Source: Cephalopachus bancanus (taxonomy: Eukaryota; Chordata; Mammalia; Primates; Tarsiidae). From it: a stretch of DNA of 64,000 nt. The translations under genes and the position numbers were made by a program. Each line of letters begins with the position of its first letter. The first letter of the stretch is position 1. Where the stretch lies: the NCBI GenBank assembly GCA_027257055.1, contig JAPVLO010000003.1:13891501-13955500 (forward strand). Reading direction: 5' to 3'. The notes beneath the pieces were generated by a model, which had not been told where the DNA came from, ran no database searches, and saw only the letters and a list, made by a program, of their open reading frames with translations. Positions 10,998 through 21,154 of the stretch are shown here, piece after piece.

Positions 10998-11296
10998 GCC
11001 GGGCTCGGTGGCTCAGCCTGTAATCCCACGCCTTTGGGAGGCTGAGGTGAGTGGATTGCCTGAGCCCGCGGGTTCGAGACCCGCCTGGGCAGCGAGACCT
11101 CATCTCTACAATAAATCAAAAAAATCAGCCGGGCATGGTAGCGCATACCTGTAATTCCGGCTACTGGGAAGGCTGAGGTGGAAGGATCGCCGGAGCCCAG
11201 CAGGTCGAGGCTGCGGTGGCCGGGAGCGGCCACTGCACTCCAGTCTGGGCGACAGAGTGAGACTCCAACTCAAAAAAAATAAAATAAAATAAAATA
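10998..11296 (+). mobile_element. Alu SINE, young lineage-specific type
   Basis: Full dimer from 'gccgggctcggtggctcagcctg' to an A-rich tail (aaaat)n, flanked by matching 15 bp target duplications (10983-10997 and 11297-11311, aagaattaaaggga then a or g). The left arm carries a good Pol III B box within 'cgggttcgagacccgcc'. The right arm has the inverted repeat GTGGCCG/CGGCCAC at 11216-11233. Minus-strand ORFs across it are Alu shadows. Confidence 0.97.
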
Positions 11297-12271
11297 AAGA
11301 ATTAAAGGGAGACAGTATGTAGAAACGGAAAATGAATGAATTCCAGAGGCAAATAGAAGCCTGGGATTCTGACACTATCGCAAGTTAATATGACATTGAG
11401 CACAATTATTTAATATGCAAGATAGAAGTGGGAAGAGAAATAGCATTTATAGATCACTTGCTGGGAATGATTATTCCTTTGATTTCACTGGAGGATGGCT
11501 GTCAGGATTGGATGATAATGTTCAGTGCTTAGTTTCCCATCTGTCCTCATAGATATTTATTTCTTCTTCTTTCTTTACCCTGGGTAACTGTTATCAGCAT
11601 TACAGGAGCAAGAAGGCCACTTGAACTATGTTACAACTTTTTTTAAAAAAAACTTTATTTTTCACATTTCATTTTTAAAAAATTTAATTTATTTTATTTT
11701 AAAGATGTGGGGTACAATTCAGGATTAGGTATCCAAGTGATCTTTGTACAGGTAAAGTTTTAGCCTGCTTTTGGTCCCCACTTTGCCTGGTTTGAGATCA
11801 GGTATCCTTATTAATGATATGTGCTCACTCCTCTCCTGGCAGTTTTCGGCTACTGCCAATCCCTTTCTTATAGTACTATGGTAAATGTTCAGGATCCACT
11901 TATGAGTGAGAGCATATTGTACTCAGTTCTTTGTTTCTATGATAAATAACTGAGTATTATAGACTCTAAGTCCTCCCAAATTGCTGCAAAGTCCATAATT
12001 TTGTTCTTCTTTATGGTTGCATAATATTCCATTGTGTATATGTACCACACTTTTTTACCCAGTCCAGTTCCAATGGGTAGCACAGTTGGTTCCATGTTTT
12101 TGCTATTGTAAATAGTGCTGCAATAAACATGTGTGTGCAGGTATCTTTTTTGTAGAGTGATTTAAGTTCCTCCAGGTATATTCCCTGAAGGGAGATTGCT
12201 GAGTCATATAAAAGATCAATTTCTAGTTCTTTTAGAAATCACCACAGTGCTTTCCATAGAAACTAGTTGAA

Positions 12272-12557
12272 AGCCGGGCTCGGTGGCTCAGCCTGTAATC
12301 CGAGTTTTGGGAGGTCGAGATGAGTGGATTGCCTGAGCCTGTGGGTTCGAGACCCATCCGGGCAACTTGGTGAGACCTCATCTCTACAATAAATCAAAAA
12401 TTAGCTGGGTGTGGTAGCGTGCGCCTGTAGTTCCAGCTACTTGGACGGCTGAGGTGGAAGGATAGCCGGAGCCTAGCAAGTCGAGGCTGCGGCGGTCAGG
12501 AGCGTGCCACTGCACTCCAGTCTGGGTGACAGAGTGAGACTCCAACTCAAAAAAAAA
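12272..12557 (+). mobile_element. Alu SINE (5' part of the composite)
   Basis: Complete young-type Alu dimer, starting 'agccgggctcggtggctcagcctg' and ending 'gactccaactc' plus A9. The right arm has the GGAGCGTGCCACTGC variant rather than the palindromic GGCCGGGAGCGGCC form. No target repeat directly follows its A tail. Confidence 0.95.
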
Positions 12558-12597
12558 TAAGCATGGCAATAAATTGGGGTGATTTGAGGAGGGGGTT

Positions 12598-12690
12598 GCG
12601 TCTCACTCTATTTATCAGGCTGGAATGAGTGCAGTAGCATGATCATGGCTCACTGCAGCCTCCAAGTCCTGGGCTCAAGCAATTCTCCTG
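12598..12690 (-). mobile_element. Alu fragment inside the composite
   Basis: 'tctcactctatttatcaggctggaatgagtgcag...tcatggctcactgcagcctccaagtcctgggctcaag' is antisense Alu right-arm sequence of AluJ character, more diverged than the neighbouring sense Alu. It joins the L1 3' end directly. Confidence 0.85.
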
Positions 12691-12804
12691 CATCAGGGGT
12701 AACTGCACAGTGAATATTTGTATACATAAGCCTGAATTGTATCCCACAATTTTAATTTTAAAATAAATGACACACACACACCACTAAATACTCAAAAAAA
12801 AAAA
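12691..12804 (+). mobile_element. L1 3' terminus with poly(A) (3' part of the composite)
   Basis: 'catcaggggtaactgcacagtgaatatttgtatac...cctgaattgtatcccaca' is the short-form 3' UTR of the younger L1 family here, followed by AAATAAA, a short CA run and an A-rich tail abutting the right target repeat. Confidence 0.85.
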
Positions 12805-13050
12805 AGAAACTAGTTGAACTAGTTTGCATTCCCTTTTCTCCACATTCTCACCAGCATCTTTTTTTTTCTTTTTTTATATTAATGATGGCCATTCTTACTG
12901 GAGATAGGTGGTATCTCAATGTGGTTTTGATTTGCATTTCTCTGATGATGAGTGAGGCTGAACATTTTTTCATGTGTTTGTTGGCTGCTCTATGTCTTCT
13001 TTGGAGAAATGTATATTCATGTCCTTTACCCACTTTTTGCCCACTTTTTT

Positions 13051-13339
13051 TTTTTCTTTTTTTTTGAGTTGGAGTCTCACTCTGTCGCCCAGACTGGAGT
13101 GCAGTGGCCACTTCCGGCCACCACAGCCTCGACCTGCTGGGCTCCAGCGATCCTTCCGCCTCAGCCTTCCGAGTAGTCGGAATTACAGGCATGTGCTACC
13201 ATGCCGGGCTGATTTTTTGATTTATTGTAGAGATCAGGTCTCGCCTGCCCAGGAGGGTCTCAAACCCACGGGCTCAGGCAATCTACTCACCTCAGCCTCC
13301 CAAAAGCGCGGGATTACAGGCTGAGCCACCGAGCCCGGC
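13051..13339 (-). mobile_element. Alu SINE nested in the L1
   Basis: Antisense full-length young-type Alu, beginning with poly(T) and ending 'gagcccggc', with target duplications TTTTTGCCCACTTTTT on both sides (about 13035-13050 and 13340-13355). The ORFs at 12882-13324 are Alu/L1 read-through. Confidence 0.95.
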
Positions 13340-13569
13340 TTTTTGCCCACTTTTTAATGGGACTGTTTGTTTTGCTCCTTTTGGTATGTTTGAGTTCCTT
13401 ATAGATCCTGAATGTTAGGTCTTTGTCAGATATGCAGTTGGCAAATATTTTTTACCATTTTGTGGACTGTCTCCTCACTCTCTTGATGGTTTCTTTTGCT
13501 TTGAAGAAGCTTTTCTGTTTGATGAGGTCCCACTTGTCTATCTTATCTCTCGTGGCATTTGGGGTTTGA

Positions 13570-14215
13570 TCAGAAATTAGTTAGTTGCCTATTCCAATTT
13601 CCATATGGGTTTCTCCTACATTTTCTAAGATTCTTAAAGTTTTGGGTTTTACATGTAGGTCTTTGATCCATTTGGAGTTGATTTTTGTGTATGGTGACAG
13701 GTAGGGTTCCTGTTTTCATTCTGCATGTGGTTAGCCAATTTCCCCAACACCATTTACTGAATAGGTTCCCTCTCCCCAATGGTTGTTGTTGGAGGCTTTG
13801 TCAAAGATGAGTTGGTTGAGAAATTGAAGTTTTGCTTCTGGAATCTCTATTCTATTCCATTGGTCTATATGTCTGTTCTTGTACCAGTACCAGGTTGTTT
13901 TCATAGCCTTATAGTAAAGTTTAAAGTCTGGAAGTAGGATACCTCCCACTTTGTTTCTTTTGCTGAGGATTGTTTTGGCTATTTGTGGTGGTTTATGTTT
14001 CCATATGAATTTCTGTATTGTTTCCAGGTCTGAGAAGGATGATGTTGGTAATTTAATGGGTATAGCGTTGAATCTGTAGATTGTCTTTGGTAGGATGGAC
14101 ATCTTAACAATGTTGATTCTTCCAATCCATGAGCATGGAATATTTTTCCATTTGTTTGTGTCATTTTGACTTCTTTGAGCAGTGAATTGTAGTCTTCATT
14201 GTAAAGATCTTTCAT
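13570..14215 (-). pseudogene. L1 ORF2 C-terminal fragments (broken)
   Basis: Three overlapping minus-strand ORFs in different frames (13979-14215, 13731-14102, 13570-13779) encode post-RT ORF2 sequence such as [18 protein letters not shown] and [20 protein letters not shown]. The frame changes show inactivating indels. RT catalytic motifs lie upstream of the truncation and are absent. Confidence 0.85.
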
Positions 14216-14624
14216 TTCTCTGGTTAGGAATATGCTGAGGTATTTAGTTTGTTTTTGTTTTGGTGTGGATATTATGAATGGGATTGTGCTTTTTATTTGG
14301 CTCTCTACCTATTTGTTGTTGGTGTATAAGAATGTGACTGTCTTTTGCACATTTATTTTGTACCCCAAGACTTTTCCAAAGTCCTTTATCAGTGCAAGGA
14401 GGTTTTTGACAAATTCTCTTGAATTTTTGAGGTATGGGATCATATCGTCAGCAAAGAGGGATAACTTGACTTTTTCTTTTCCTATTTGGATACCCCTGAT
14501 TTCCTTTCTTGTCTGATTGCTCTAGCTAGGACTTCCAACACTATGTTGAACAGGAAGGGTGAGAGTGTACAGTCCTGTCTTGTTCCAGTTTTCAGGGGAA
14601 ATTAACTAATACTACAACTTTTAA

Positions 14625-15848
14625 GCTCAGGAATATTTGAGGCTTCTTGAAATAGCAGCCAATGGCATCTGCCCTTGGCTCCATGGGCCTTGCAGGGAAT
14701 GTGACACAGATACCTCCCAGAGAAGAGAGGGAGGGATAAAGCACGAACCAGGGTTTATAAATACTGTTTCTCCAGCATGGGCCAAAATTTGAAATCTATT
14801 CTATATATTTATTTTGTATGTAGCACTAAATACATGCAAAGCTGGTTTAAGTCAATTTCCATGGTGAACACAAGCATTGTAACTGCCATGTTGATCTTCA
14901 TAGGAATTCAAGTGGGAAAAGGGTTCTTTATTCCAGTATGCCCATATTTGGATGTTGTTGCTTTTGCCAAGCAAGAGGGAATGACTTCATCTTCATGAAA
15001 AAAGCAAAGTTGGCAGTGGTTGACTAGGGTTAAAGGAGAATGGATTCACATTTTTCCACTAAGTGGAGTCTATCTGGCCTTTCCGAAGTGTGGGGACATT
15101 CCACATCTTCAAAGCCTAAACAGAAGAGTCTGTTGAAATACAATCTTAGTATGTACTATTAAGAAGACGTTGATGGTTCATGAAACCCTTGTGAATCATG
15201 AATGAGAGCATGACTGGAGAGTCTGTACAGATCAAGCAATAGGATGTACAAAACTTGTACATTTTTTGCTTGATTATATCTTGGTACTGTGTTATGGATA
15301 TTTGATGGATAAGGTGAATCAACAACTCTATTTCTAAAACCTACTCCAGCATGACATTGGAGGATGGTTTGTGTGCCTGAGTTGGAGGATGATAAGAGCT
15401 CCAGGGTATGCTCTGAGTGCCCTGGTTATAGAGATGCTCAGGTACCTGACATGACAGAGCCAGGAGACCAGCAATGATTAAGAGAAAGGAACAGCTGAAT
15501 CCTGTGTCCCTATGAAAGTCACCTTAAGAAAGCTTATGCTCCACCCATGGCAGAGCGAGCTAAACATACAATGACCTTTCCCTCCAGAGAAATCCTTGGG
15601 GGACTCTGAGCTCATTTCTCTTGGATTCAGTAGGGTTCTTAGTGAGATGGTGTGAGATGGTATTAGGCTATGCAGCAAATAGAACCTTGCAGGAGACTGC
15701 AAAATGGATAAAGTGAATCAATATCTCTCCAGCAAAATCATGGCTTTCGTTATCTATACACATATACTAATTAATAAGGACATTCCAAAGGAGAGTGATT
15801 TCCTGAGCTATCCCTGTAGCATGTGCCTATCCTTGTGTATATGCTTGG

Positions 15849-15886
<38 letters not shown>

Positions 15887-16764
15887 AACTCACTTAAAAA
15901 GTTACTCATAGCTATAAAGAACTTGATTCTGCCTTTTGAACTGACAGATCCATGTTCTTTAGAACTGTGAAATTGTTCACTCAATAACGCAAAGGTAATA
16001 TAAAAGTTTTTTTATATCTTTATGTCTCATGTCAGTATGATCAGGAATTCTGACACAGAAGTTCATTGCTTAAAGGGTAGTTAAATAAAGATGCTAAAGG
16101 ATTAGCTAAAACATTATTCATGTATTATCCCAATGCCAGTGGTAATATCTACTGAAAAAGAGAAGATTAATCTCAGAGTCTTTTGCTAAACAGCAAGCTG
16201 ATGCCCAAGTCACGTTTCAACATATTTATTTGCAAGGAAGCTGTTTTATCTCTATCCAAGGTGATATTGATAGACTTATGGAATAAGTTTTCCTGCTCTC
16301 CAGAGATGTGTCAGCCTTCCAGTGACATGTTTTTTCCAGCAATTCAAATCATCAGATCCATCTGGAAACGGTTGTTTTGATGCTTCCTGTCTTTCATGTG
16401 ACACCCTAGTAAAGGCTGCAGAAAGAATATGGTTTGCAGAAAGATTGAGGTGTCCCAAAGTAGTATTTAATGCCCTGCCAACATTCAAACAAGTTAACAG
16501 CTTCTTCTTTCGAAGTTTAAGTGTTAGCCAAAGCAGCACAGAGGCCTGGAGTTACTGAATGTTTGGCTCAGAAGGGCTTAGAAGTCCAGTACCCATTTCC
16601 TATTTGGTGAGATGTATCCTCTGTGGCTTCCTGTGTAGATGATGTCCAGTCATGGTCTTTGCACACTCAAGGGAATGGAAGCGCACTACTTCCCAAGACA
16701 GCCAATTTCCACTGCTAGACCATGACAGCACAAGCAAAGTTCTTCTGCTGAGTTGAAATACTAG
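14625..16764. other. Unique sequence, no supported gene
   Basis: About 2.1 kb without recognisable repeats except the GT microsatellite. Small ORFs (14777-14998, 15478-15702, 16183-16558) overlap on both strands and show no domain. No splice-bounded exon stood out by eye. Confidence 0.5.
15851..15883. repeat. (GT)n microsatellite
   Basis: 33 bases of uninterrupted GT. Confidence 0.97.
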
Positions 16765-17040
16765 GGGGGAACCCCCCCTGAAAAAATGTGGAATTAACTT
16801 TTTGGAGAGTGGGCCCTTTGTAGGACAAGCTTCTCTGGCTAGGTAAGTGTTCTAGGAATCCATTGGCATCAGTGTACAAGTTAGCATTGTTGTAAGAGGC
16901 TGTGTTTGGCTTCGGTGATTTTTTTTTTTTTTTTTTTGAGATTCTTTCATACCTGCCCACATAACACTGAGTATTCAGCATCTTTTGACCAAAACTGGCA
17001 TGACCCCCATGCTCTATCCTTCCTATTTACTGCTCTCACT

Positions 17041-17255
17041 CTGAGCGACTTTTTTTTTTGTTTCCCTGTATGAAAAAAGTCCTCAAAGGGGAATATTTTG
17101 CTGATGTGGAAGAGGTGAAATAAAAAACAGCAGAAGCACTAAAAGGCATCAAAATTGACAAATTCAAAAACTGTTTTGAGCAGTGGAAAAAACATCTTGA
17201 TAGGTGAATCACATCAAATGGAGAATACTTTGCAGGTGACAAGTTTAAACATGTA
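17041..17255 (+). pseudogene. Mariner transposase C-terminal remnant
   Basis: Plus-strand translation with two in-frame stops gives the tail of a mariner-family (DD34D) transposase, including a segment matching FKNCFEQWKK and NGEYF. The catalytic core is not preserved. Coding capacity is lost. Confidence 0.7.
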
Positions 17256-17306
17256 AGAATAAATACACAAATTTTGAGGGGGGCTTTGGACAGAAGTCAA
17301 TTTTTT

Positions 17307-17406
17307 CCCCTTTTAGTATTTATTTTAAAATTGTGGGGTACAATTCAGGGTTAGGTATACAAATATTCACTGTGCAGTTACCCCTGTTGATGAGGTGGAC
17401 CCCCCC
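17307..17406 (-). mobile_element. Short L1 3' end inserted in the mariner element
   Basis: 'attgtggggtacaattcagggttaggtatac' is the antisense terminus of the younger L1 family (short form). Nine-base flanks caatttttt at 17298-17306 and 17407-17415 are the likely target duplication. Confidence 0.85.
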
Positions 17407-17689
17407 CAATTTTTTAATAAATAAATTCTGTTTTGGGGGGGGTCCCTCCATATGCTTATATAACATTTGGTCCTGGTTCTTCTTTCCAAAGCAACAAAGA
17501 ATAAATCTCTTTCTCCTTGATGGGCTGCACAGTTCAGATAAATGGACAGAGATGTTGAGTTTGACTCCATTCCATCACTTAAGTAGCTGGGCAAATTAGA
17601 GTTCCTCAGGACTTTGTATTTTTAATACCTTAGGTGAACACCAGACTCCCTATTGCCTGGGCTATTGGGGGGTTTGGGCCAAATAATAT

Positions 17690-17745
17690 ATTTTAACTAT
17701 CCATTATGGTGCTTGGCACACAGTGGGCATTTATTAAATGTTCCC
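17690..17745 (+). mobile_element. L2 LINE terminal fragment
   Basis: 'ggtgcttggcacacagtgggcatttattaaatgttcc' resembles the L2 3' terminus. Confidence 0.5.
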
Positions 17746-17786
17746 TTCCTCCTTCTGCTTGGCAGCCCTTCAAACACTTGAAGGCA

Positions 17787-18081
17787 GCTGGACTCGGTGG
17801 CTCAGCCTGTAATCCCGTGCCTTTGGGAGGCGGAGGTGAGTGGATTGCCTGAACCCGCGGGTTCGAGACCCGCCTGGGCAGCGAGACCTCATCTCTACAA
17901 TAAATCAAAAAATCAGCCAGGCGTGGTAGCGCATGCCTGTAATTCCGGCTACTTGAAAGGCTGAGGTGGAAGGATCGCCGGAGCCCAGCAGGTCGAGGCT
18001 GCGGTGGCCGGAAGCGGCCACTGCACTCCAGTCTGGGCGACAGAGTGAGACTCCAACTCAAAAACAAAACAAAACAAAACA
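17787..18081 (+). mobile_element. Alu SINE, young type
   Basis: Full dimer with the exact 15 bp target duplication aaacacttgaaggca (17772-17786 and 18082-18096) and an (AAAAC)n tail. A box-like tggctcagcctg lies at 17798-17809, the B box ggttcgagacc at 17860-17870, and the palindromic GTGGCCG/CGGCCAC at 18004-18021. The 135-codon minus ORF 17693-18100 is antisense Alu. Confidence 0.98.
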
Positions 18082-18096
18082 AAACACTTGAAGGCA

Positions 18097-18480
18097 GCAA
18101 GCCTATTTGCCTTTAGTCTTCTCTTTTCTCAGCCAGCCCATCAAAGGGATGAAGCTGAAAGAGGGGGCGGGGAAGTATCTAAGTCAATGTCTCCTAAAAT
18201 GTGGGCATCAACAGATGGTGAGAAGGATTATTTTTAGATAGCACATGGATGATCATTTTACGATCTAAATTTAAACCTATCTATCTAAATGACATATTTG
18301 ACAGTTGTCCTCTATTATGGCAGGTGATACTATTTTTCTATGTATGGTAGTGATATAAGGTCTGCTTTAAAAAAAATAAGTGTATTTAAGAATAAAGGCA
18401 CATTACAACAAAAGCTATTACTTTGTTTAAATTGTCATGTTTAAAATCCAATGAATTTCCAAGCAAATCGAAGTCTATTT
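18097..18480. other. Unassigned stretch
   Basis: No gene or repeat recognised between the Alu and the L1M fragment. Confidence 0.5.
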
Positions 18481-18930
18481 CAAAATCTCATTAGCAAGCC
18501 AATCTGAAAAGGCTGTATGATGTATGACTTCAACTATATGACATTCTGGGAAAGGCAAAAGTAGAGAGCCAGTCAAAAGATCAGTGGTTGCCAGAGCTCT
18601 GGGAGGAGGAAGGGATGAATCGGCGAAGCACAGGGGATCTTTATGGCAGTGAGACTACTCTGGAGGATACTGTAATACTGGATATTTTTACCTATTACAT
18701 TTTTCAGAACCCACAGAATATACAGCACAAAGAGTAAATTCTAATGTAAACTATGGACCTTCCTTAAGGTGCGTATTGATATTAGCTCATCAATTATAAC
18801 AAATGTTCCTTACTAACGCAGATGTTAATAATAAGAGGAACTTGGGGGTATATGGAAACTCTGTACTTTCTGTTCAGTTTTTCTGTACTCCTAATACCGC
18901 AAGAAAGTCTATTAATAAAACAATCTCATT
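18480..18930 (+). mobile_element. Old L1M 3' end
   Basis: Ordered L1M landmarks: 'tatatgacattctgggaaaggcaaaagtagag', 'gatcagtggttgccagagc', 'ggcagtgagactactctggaggatactgtaat', 'taatgtaaactatggacctt' and 'tcatcaattataacaaatgt'. Confidence 0.85.
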
Positions 18931-19335
18931 AGGTAGGCAAATTAGCAGTCTGAGTGTTTATTCACTGCCATTTCTCCATCTGTCTAGAGGATATTTCATG
19001 TCAAAAACCAAATTAGTCACATTTCTTTGCAAAATGGTAGTTATTTAGTCACTTCCAATTGCCATCCTCAGAGATCCTCAGGTTCACAATCCAGAGGATA
19101 TTGTGCTCCAACTCCTCCTTAATTTACTACCTTCCGTTCATTACTAAATCCTGTAATTCTTCCACTCCCTTCTTTACTCTCTCTGGAATCCCAGGCCTTT
19201 TCAGCTTATACAACTACTGCCATGAACTGGGGGCTCTCATTACTCCAAGCCTGGCTACTCTGATTGACTCTTGGATGGTCTTTAATTTCTCCCCCATTCC
19301 AAGATCATCACCAATATCTGTTAAAATAATGGTCT

Positions 19336-19643
19336 GCTAGGCACAGTGGCTCACACCTATAATCCCAGCATTTTGGGAGGCTGAGATGGGAGGATTACTT
19401 GAGCCTAGGAGTTTGGAACCAGCCTGGGCAACACAGGGAGACCTTGTCTCTACAAAAAACTAAAAATAAAAATTAACTGGGTGTGGTGGTGCATGCCTGT
19501 AATCCCAGCTACTCAGGAGGCTGAAGCTGAAAGATTGCCTGTGCCCAGGTAGTTGACTACAGTGAACCATGATTATGCCACTGCGCTGCAGCCTGGGCAA
19601 TAGAGTGATACCCCAACTCCATAATAATCATAATAATAATACT
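19336..19643 (+). mobile_element. Alu SINE, old AluJ-like
   Basis: Dimer starting 'gctaggcacagtggctcacacctataatcccag' with AluJ-like right arm 'tagttgactacagtgaaccatgattatgcc'. It keeps the ancestral GGCTCAC spacing and lacks the lineage-specific deletion. The tail is (ATA)-rich. Confidence 0.95.
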
Positions 19644-19844
19644 CTAATACCAATATTCCTTTCCTTCTTTGCTTGAGCATTTACAAATCTCTGTTTCCAA
19701 CAAGCCAAGTGGGTGGAATGATCAAAGACCTGAATATTACGAGTCCACTGAGTCAGGACAAGGACTTGGGTGAAGATCAACCACTAGTGGCTCTAACAAA
19801 GATAATTAGTTAACAAAGATAATTATGACCATGTATTGAGCACC

Positions 19845-20260
19845 TGTAGAGGATGCTGTGGTACATGCCTGACTGAGGCTCTCATTCTCTGTTCCCCCTT
19901 CCCGCCACCCCCTACCGGCTGGTAGCTCTCAGGTGAGTCCCTCTAGGAACTGCCCTCACCTGAAGGCAGCCACCTCCCAGCGCCAGTCAACACCTGACGA
20001 CTAGTGGTTGAGGTGTGAGGCCCTCACCTCCTTGCTGTGAAGCAGGAAATTTCAGAAGGGTCAACTTAGTGCTAGAGCTCTTGCGAGGTTGGCTGCCCTG
20101 TCATGACTGCACCAAAGTTCACCTTCTGCCCCATTTCCTCACAGCTCTTGCTCCCCGGTGTGCCCTCTACCCCCAATAATCTCCCTACACACAAATCTCC
20201 ATCTTGGTATCTGCTTTATGGAGAATGTTGTACTTCAAGTCTGTGCTGTGTCCACTGGTC
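19845..20260 (+). mobile_element. Possible LTR fragment
   Basis: The 3' part 'ataatctccctacacacaaatctccatcttggtatctgctt' resembles the polyadenylation end of mammalian LTRs ('aataaa..ctgcacgcaaatctccatctcag'). The family cannot be assigned, and the GC-rich 5' part is only compatible. Confidence 0.4.
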
Positions 20261-20289
20261 TACACTATCTGTAGAAAACAAGCATAATA

Positions 20290-20420
20290 ATAGCTGTCTG
20301 TGGTTAAATACTTTCTAGGTTCCAGGTATTTTGCTAGGATATTTTATTTATGTGAATTCTAATCTTTACATCAACCCTGTGTCATAGACCTGCTTTCCAG
20401 GTGTGAAAAAACTATTACTT
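20290..20420 (+). mobile_element. MIR SINE relic
   Basis: 'ggttccaggtattttgctaggatattttatttatgtgaattctaatctttacatcaaccctg' follows the MIR core. Confidence 0.65.
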
Positions 20421-20699
20421 AAAGATTTTGGAAATGTGCAAAAATGATCCAATCAAAAAGGTGTCTATACTTCAGAAAGTACAGTCTGCGGCACCATGGT
20501 GGCACAGAACACAAGCAACTTGACATTGAATTATATGCCTCAGGTTGATGTACTTCTCCCTGTCCAGGGACAGATTTGGTGCCAGGAGATGGAGTCTAAG
20601 AGGGACTGGGAGGGTTGGGCAGGCATCCCACGTACCTGCTCATCACCATCTCTCTTCCCAAGGACACGTCCTCACTTACTCTTACTTTTTTCCCCTTCA

Positions 20700-21044
20700 T
20701 CTCTATTTTAGATTCGTGGTGGTACACGTGCATGTTTGTTACATGGAGACATTGCGAAGTGGTGAGGATTGGGTCTCAGGTCGCCCATTTCCCAGACAGT
20801 GAATGTTGCACCCCATAGGTAATTTCTGAATGCTAACCCTCACCCCACTCCCCCCATTGGTGGCCCCAGTGTCTATTCTTTTCTTCTTTGTGACCATTTA
20901 TCCCCTGCGTATGAGTGAGAACATGTGAAGTTTGGTTTCCTGTTTCTGAGTCAATTCACTTAGGATGATGATTTCCAGCTCCATCTATGTTGCTGCAAAA
21001 GACCTGATTTCATTCTTTTTTATGGCAGCATAGTATTTCATGGT
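20700..21044 (-). mobile_element. Antisense L1 3' end (3' part of inverted copy)
   Basis: 'gtacacgtgcatgtttgttacatggagac', 'gtatgagtgagaacatgtgaagtttgg' and 'tccatctatgttgctgcaaaagacctgatttcattc' are the reverse complement of an L1 3' UTR and ORF2 end of old-primate type. Confidence 0.85.
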
Positions 21045-21095
21045 TTGTGTGTGTGTGTGTGCGTGCGTGTGTGTATACACACATATACATACATA

Positions 21096-21128
<33 letters not shown>

Positions 21129-21149
21129 ACACACACACACACACACACT
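21045..21149. repeat. Compound GT/CA microsatellite
   Basis: GT and GTGC runs, TATACACACATATAC, a second GT run and a CA run together span about 105 bases, exactly between two oppositely oriented L1 parts. Adjacent (GT)n and (CA)n can pair as a hairpin. Confidence 0.95.
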
Positions 21150-21154
21150 TGCTT

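Larger units (their letters stand above)
12258..12818 (+). mobile_element. Composite retrotransposon: Alu + linker + antisense Alu + L1 3' end
   Basis: The identical 14-mer AGAAACTAGTTGAA at 12258-12271 and 12805-12818 flanks the whole block, not the first Alu alone. Inside, in order: a full sense Alu (12272-12557 with A tail), a 40-base linker, an antisense Alu piece (about 12598-12690), a sense L1 3' terminus (about 12691-12770), a short CA run and poly(A). The host L1 sequence resumes cleanly after it. One target duplication around the unit implies a single insertion of a chimeric RNA or cDNA, comparable in principle with SVA/LAVA-type composites. Confidence 0.8.
11642..14602 (-). mobile_element. 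5'-truncated antisense L1, about 2.1 kb without insertions
   Basis: Read on the minus strand, this runs from mid ORF2 at 14.6 kb to a 3' UTR and poly(A) (poly(T) on plus) at 11.65 kb. The 3' UTR contains the long-form segment 'aggcaaagtggggaccaaaa'. Imperfect flanks ending tacaactttt (about 11622-11641 and 14603-14622) look like target duplications. It hosts the composite insertion at 12272-12804 and an Alu at 13051-13339. Confidence 0.9.
16765..17450 (+). mobile_element. Internally deleted mariner-type DNA transposon, copy 1
   Basis: TA dinucleotides flank inverted termini rich in GGGGGG/CCCCCC followed by A-rich and GGAATT-like sequence (start 16765, end 17450). The 3' half retains degraded C-terminal mariner transposase on plus: residues resembling EYFADVEEVK, then KTAEALKGIKIDKFKNCFEQ, then SNGEYFAGD, with stop codons. 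The 5' and central transposase is missing. An L1 3' fragment (17307-17406) was inserted later. The minus-strand ORF at 16715-16981 is a shadow. Confidence 0.7.

Noticed and set aside
17693..18100. 135-codon minus ORF with a hydrophobic start
   Set aside because: It is antisense Alu translation, a familiar false positive; the matching ORFs at 12974-13324, 11106-11375 and 55999-56211 have the same origin.
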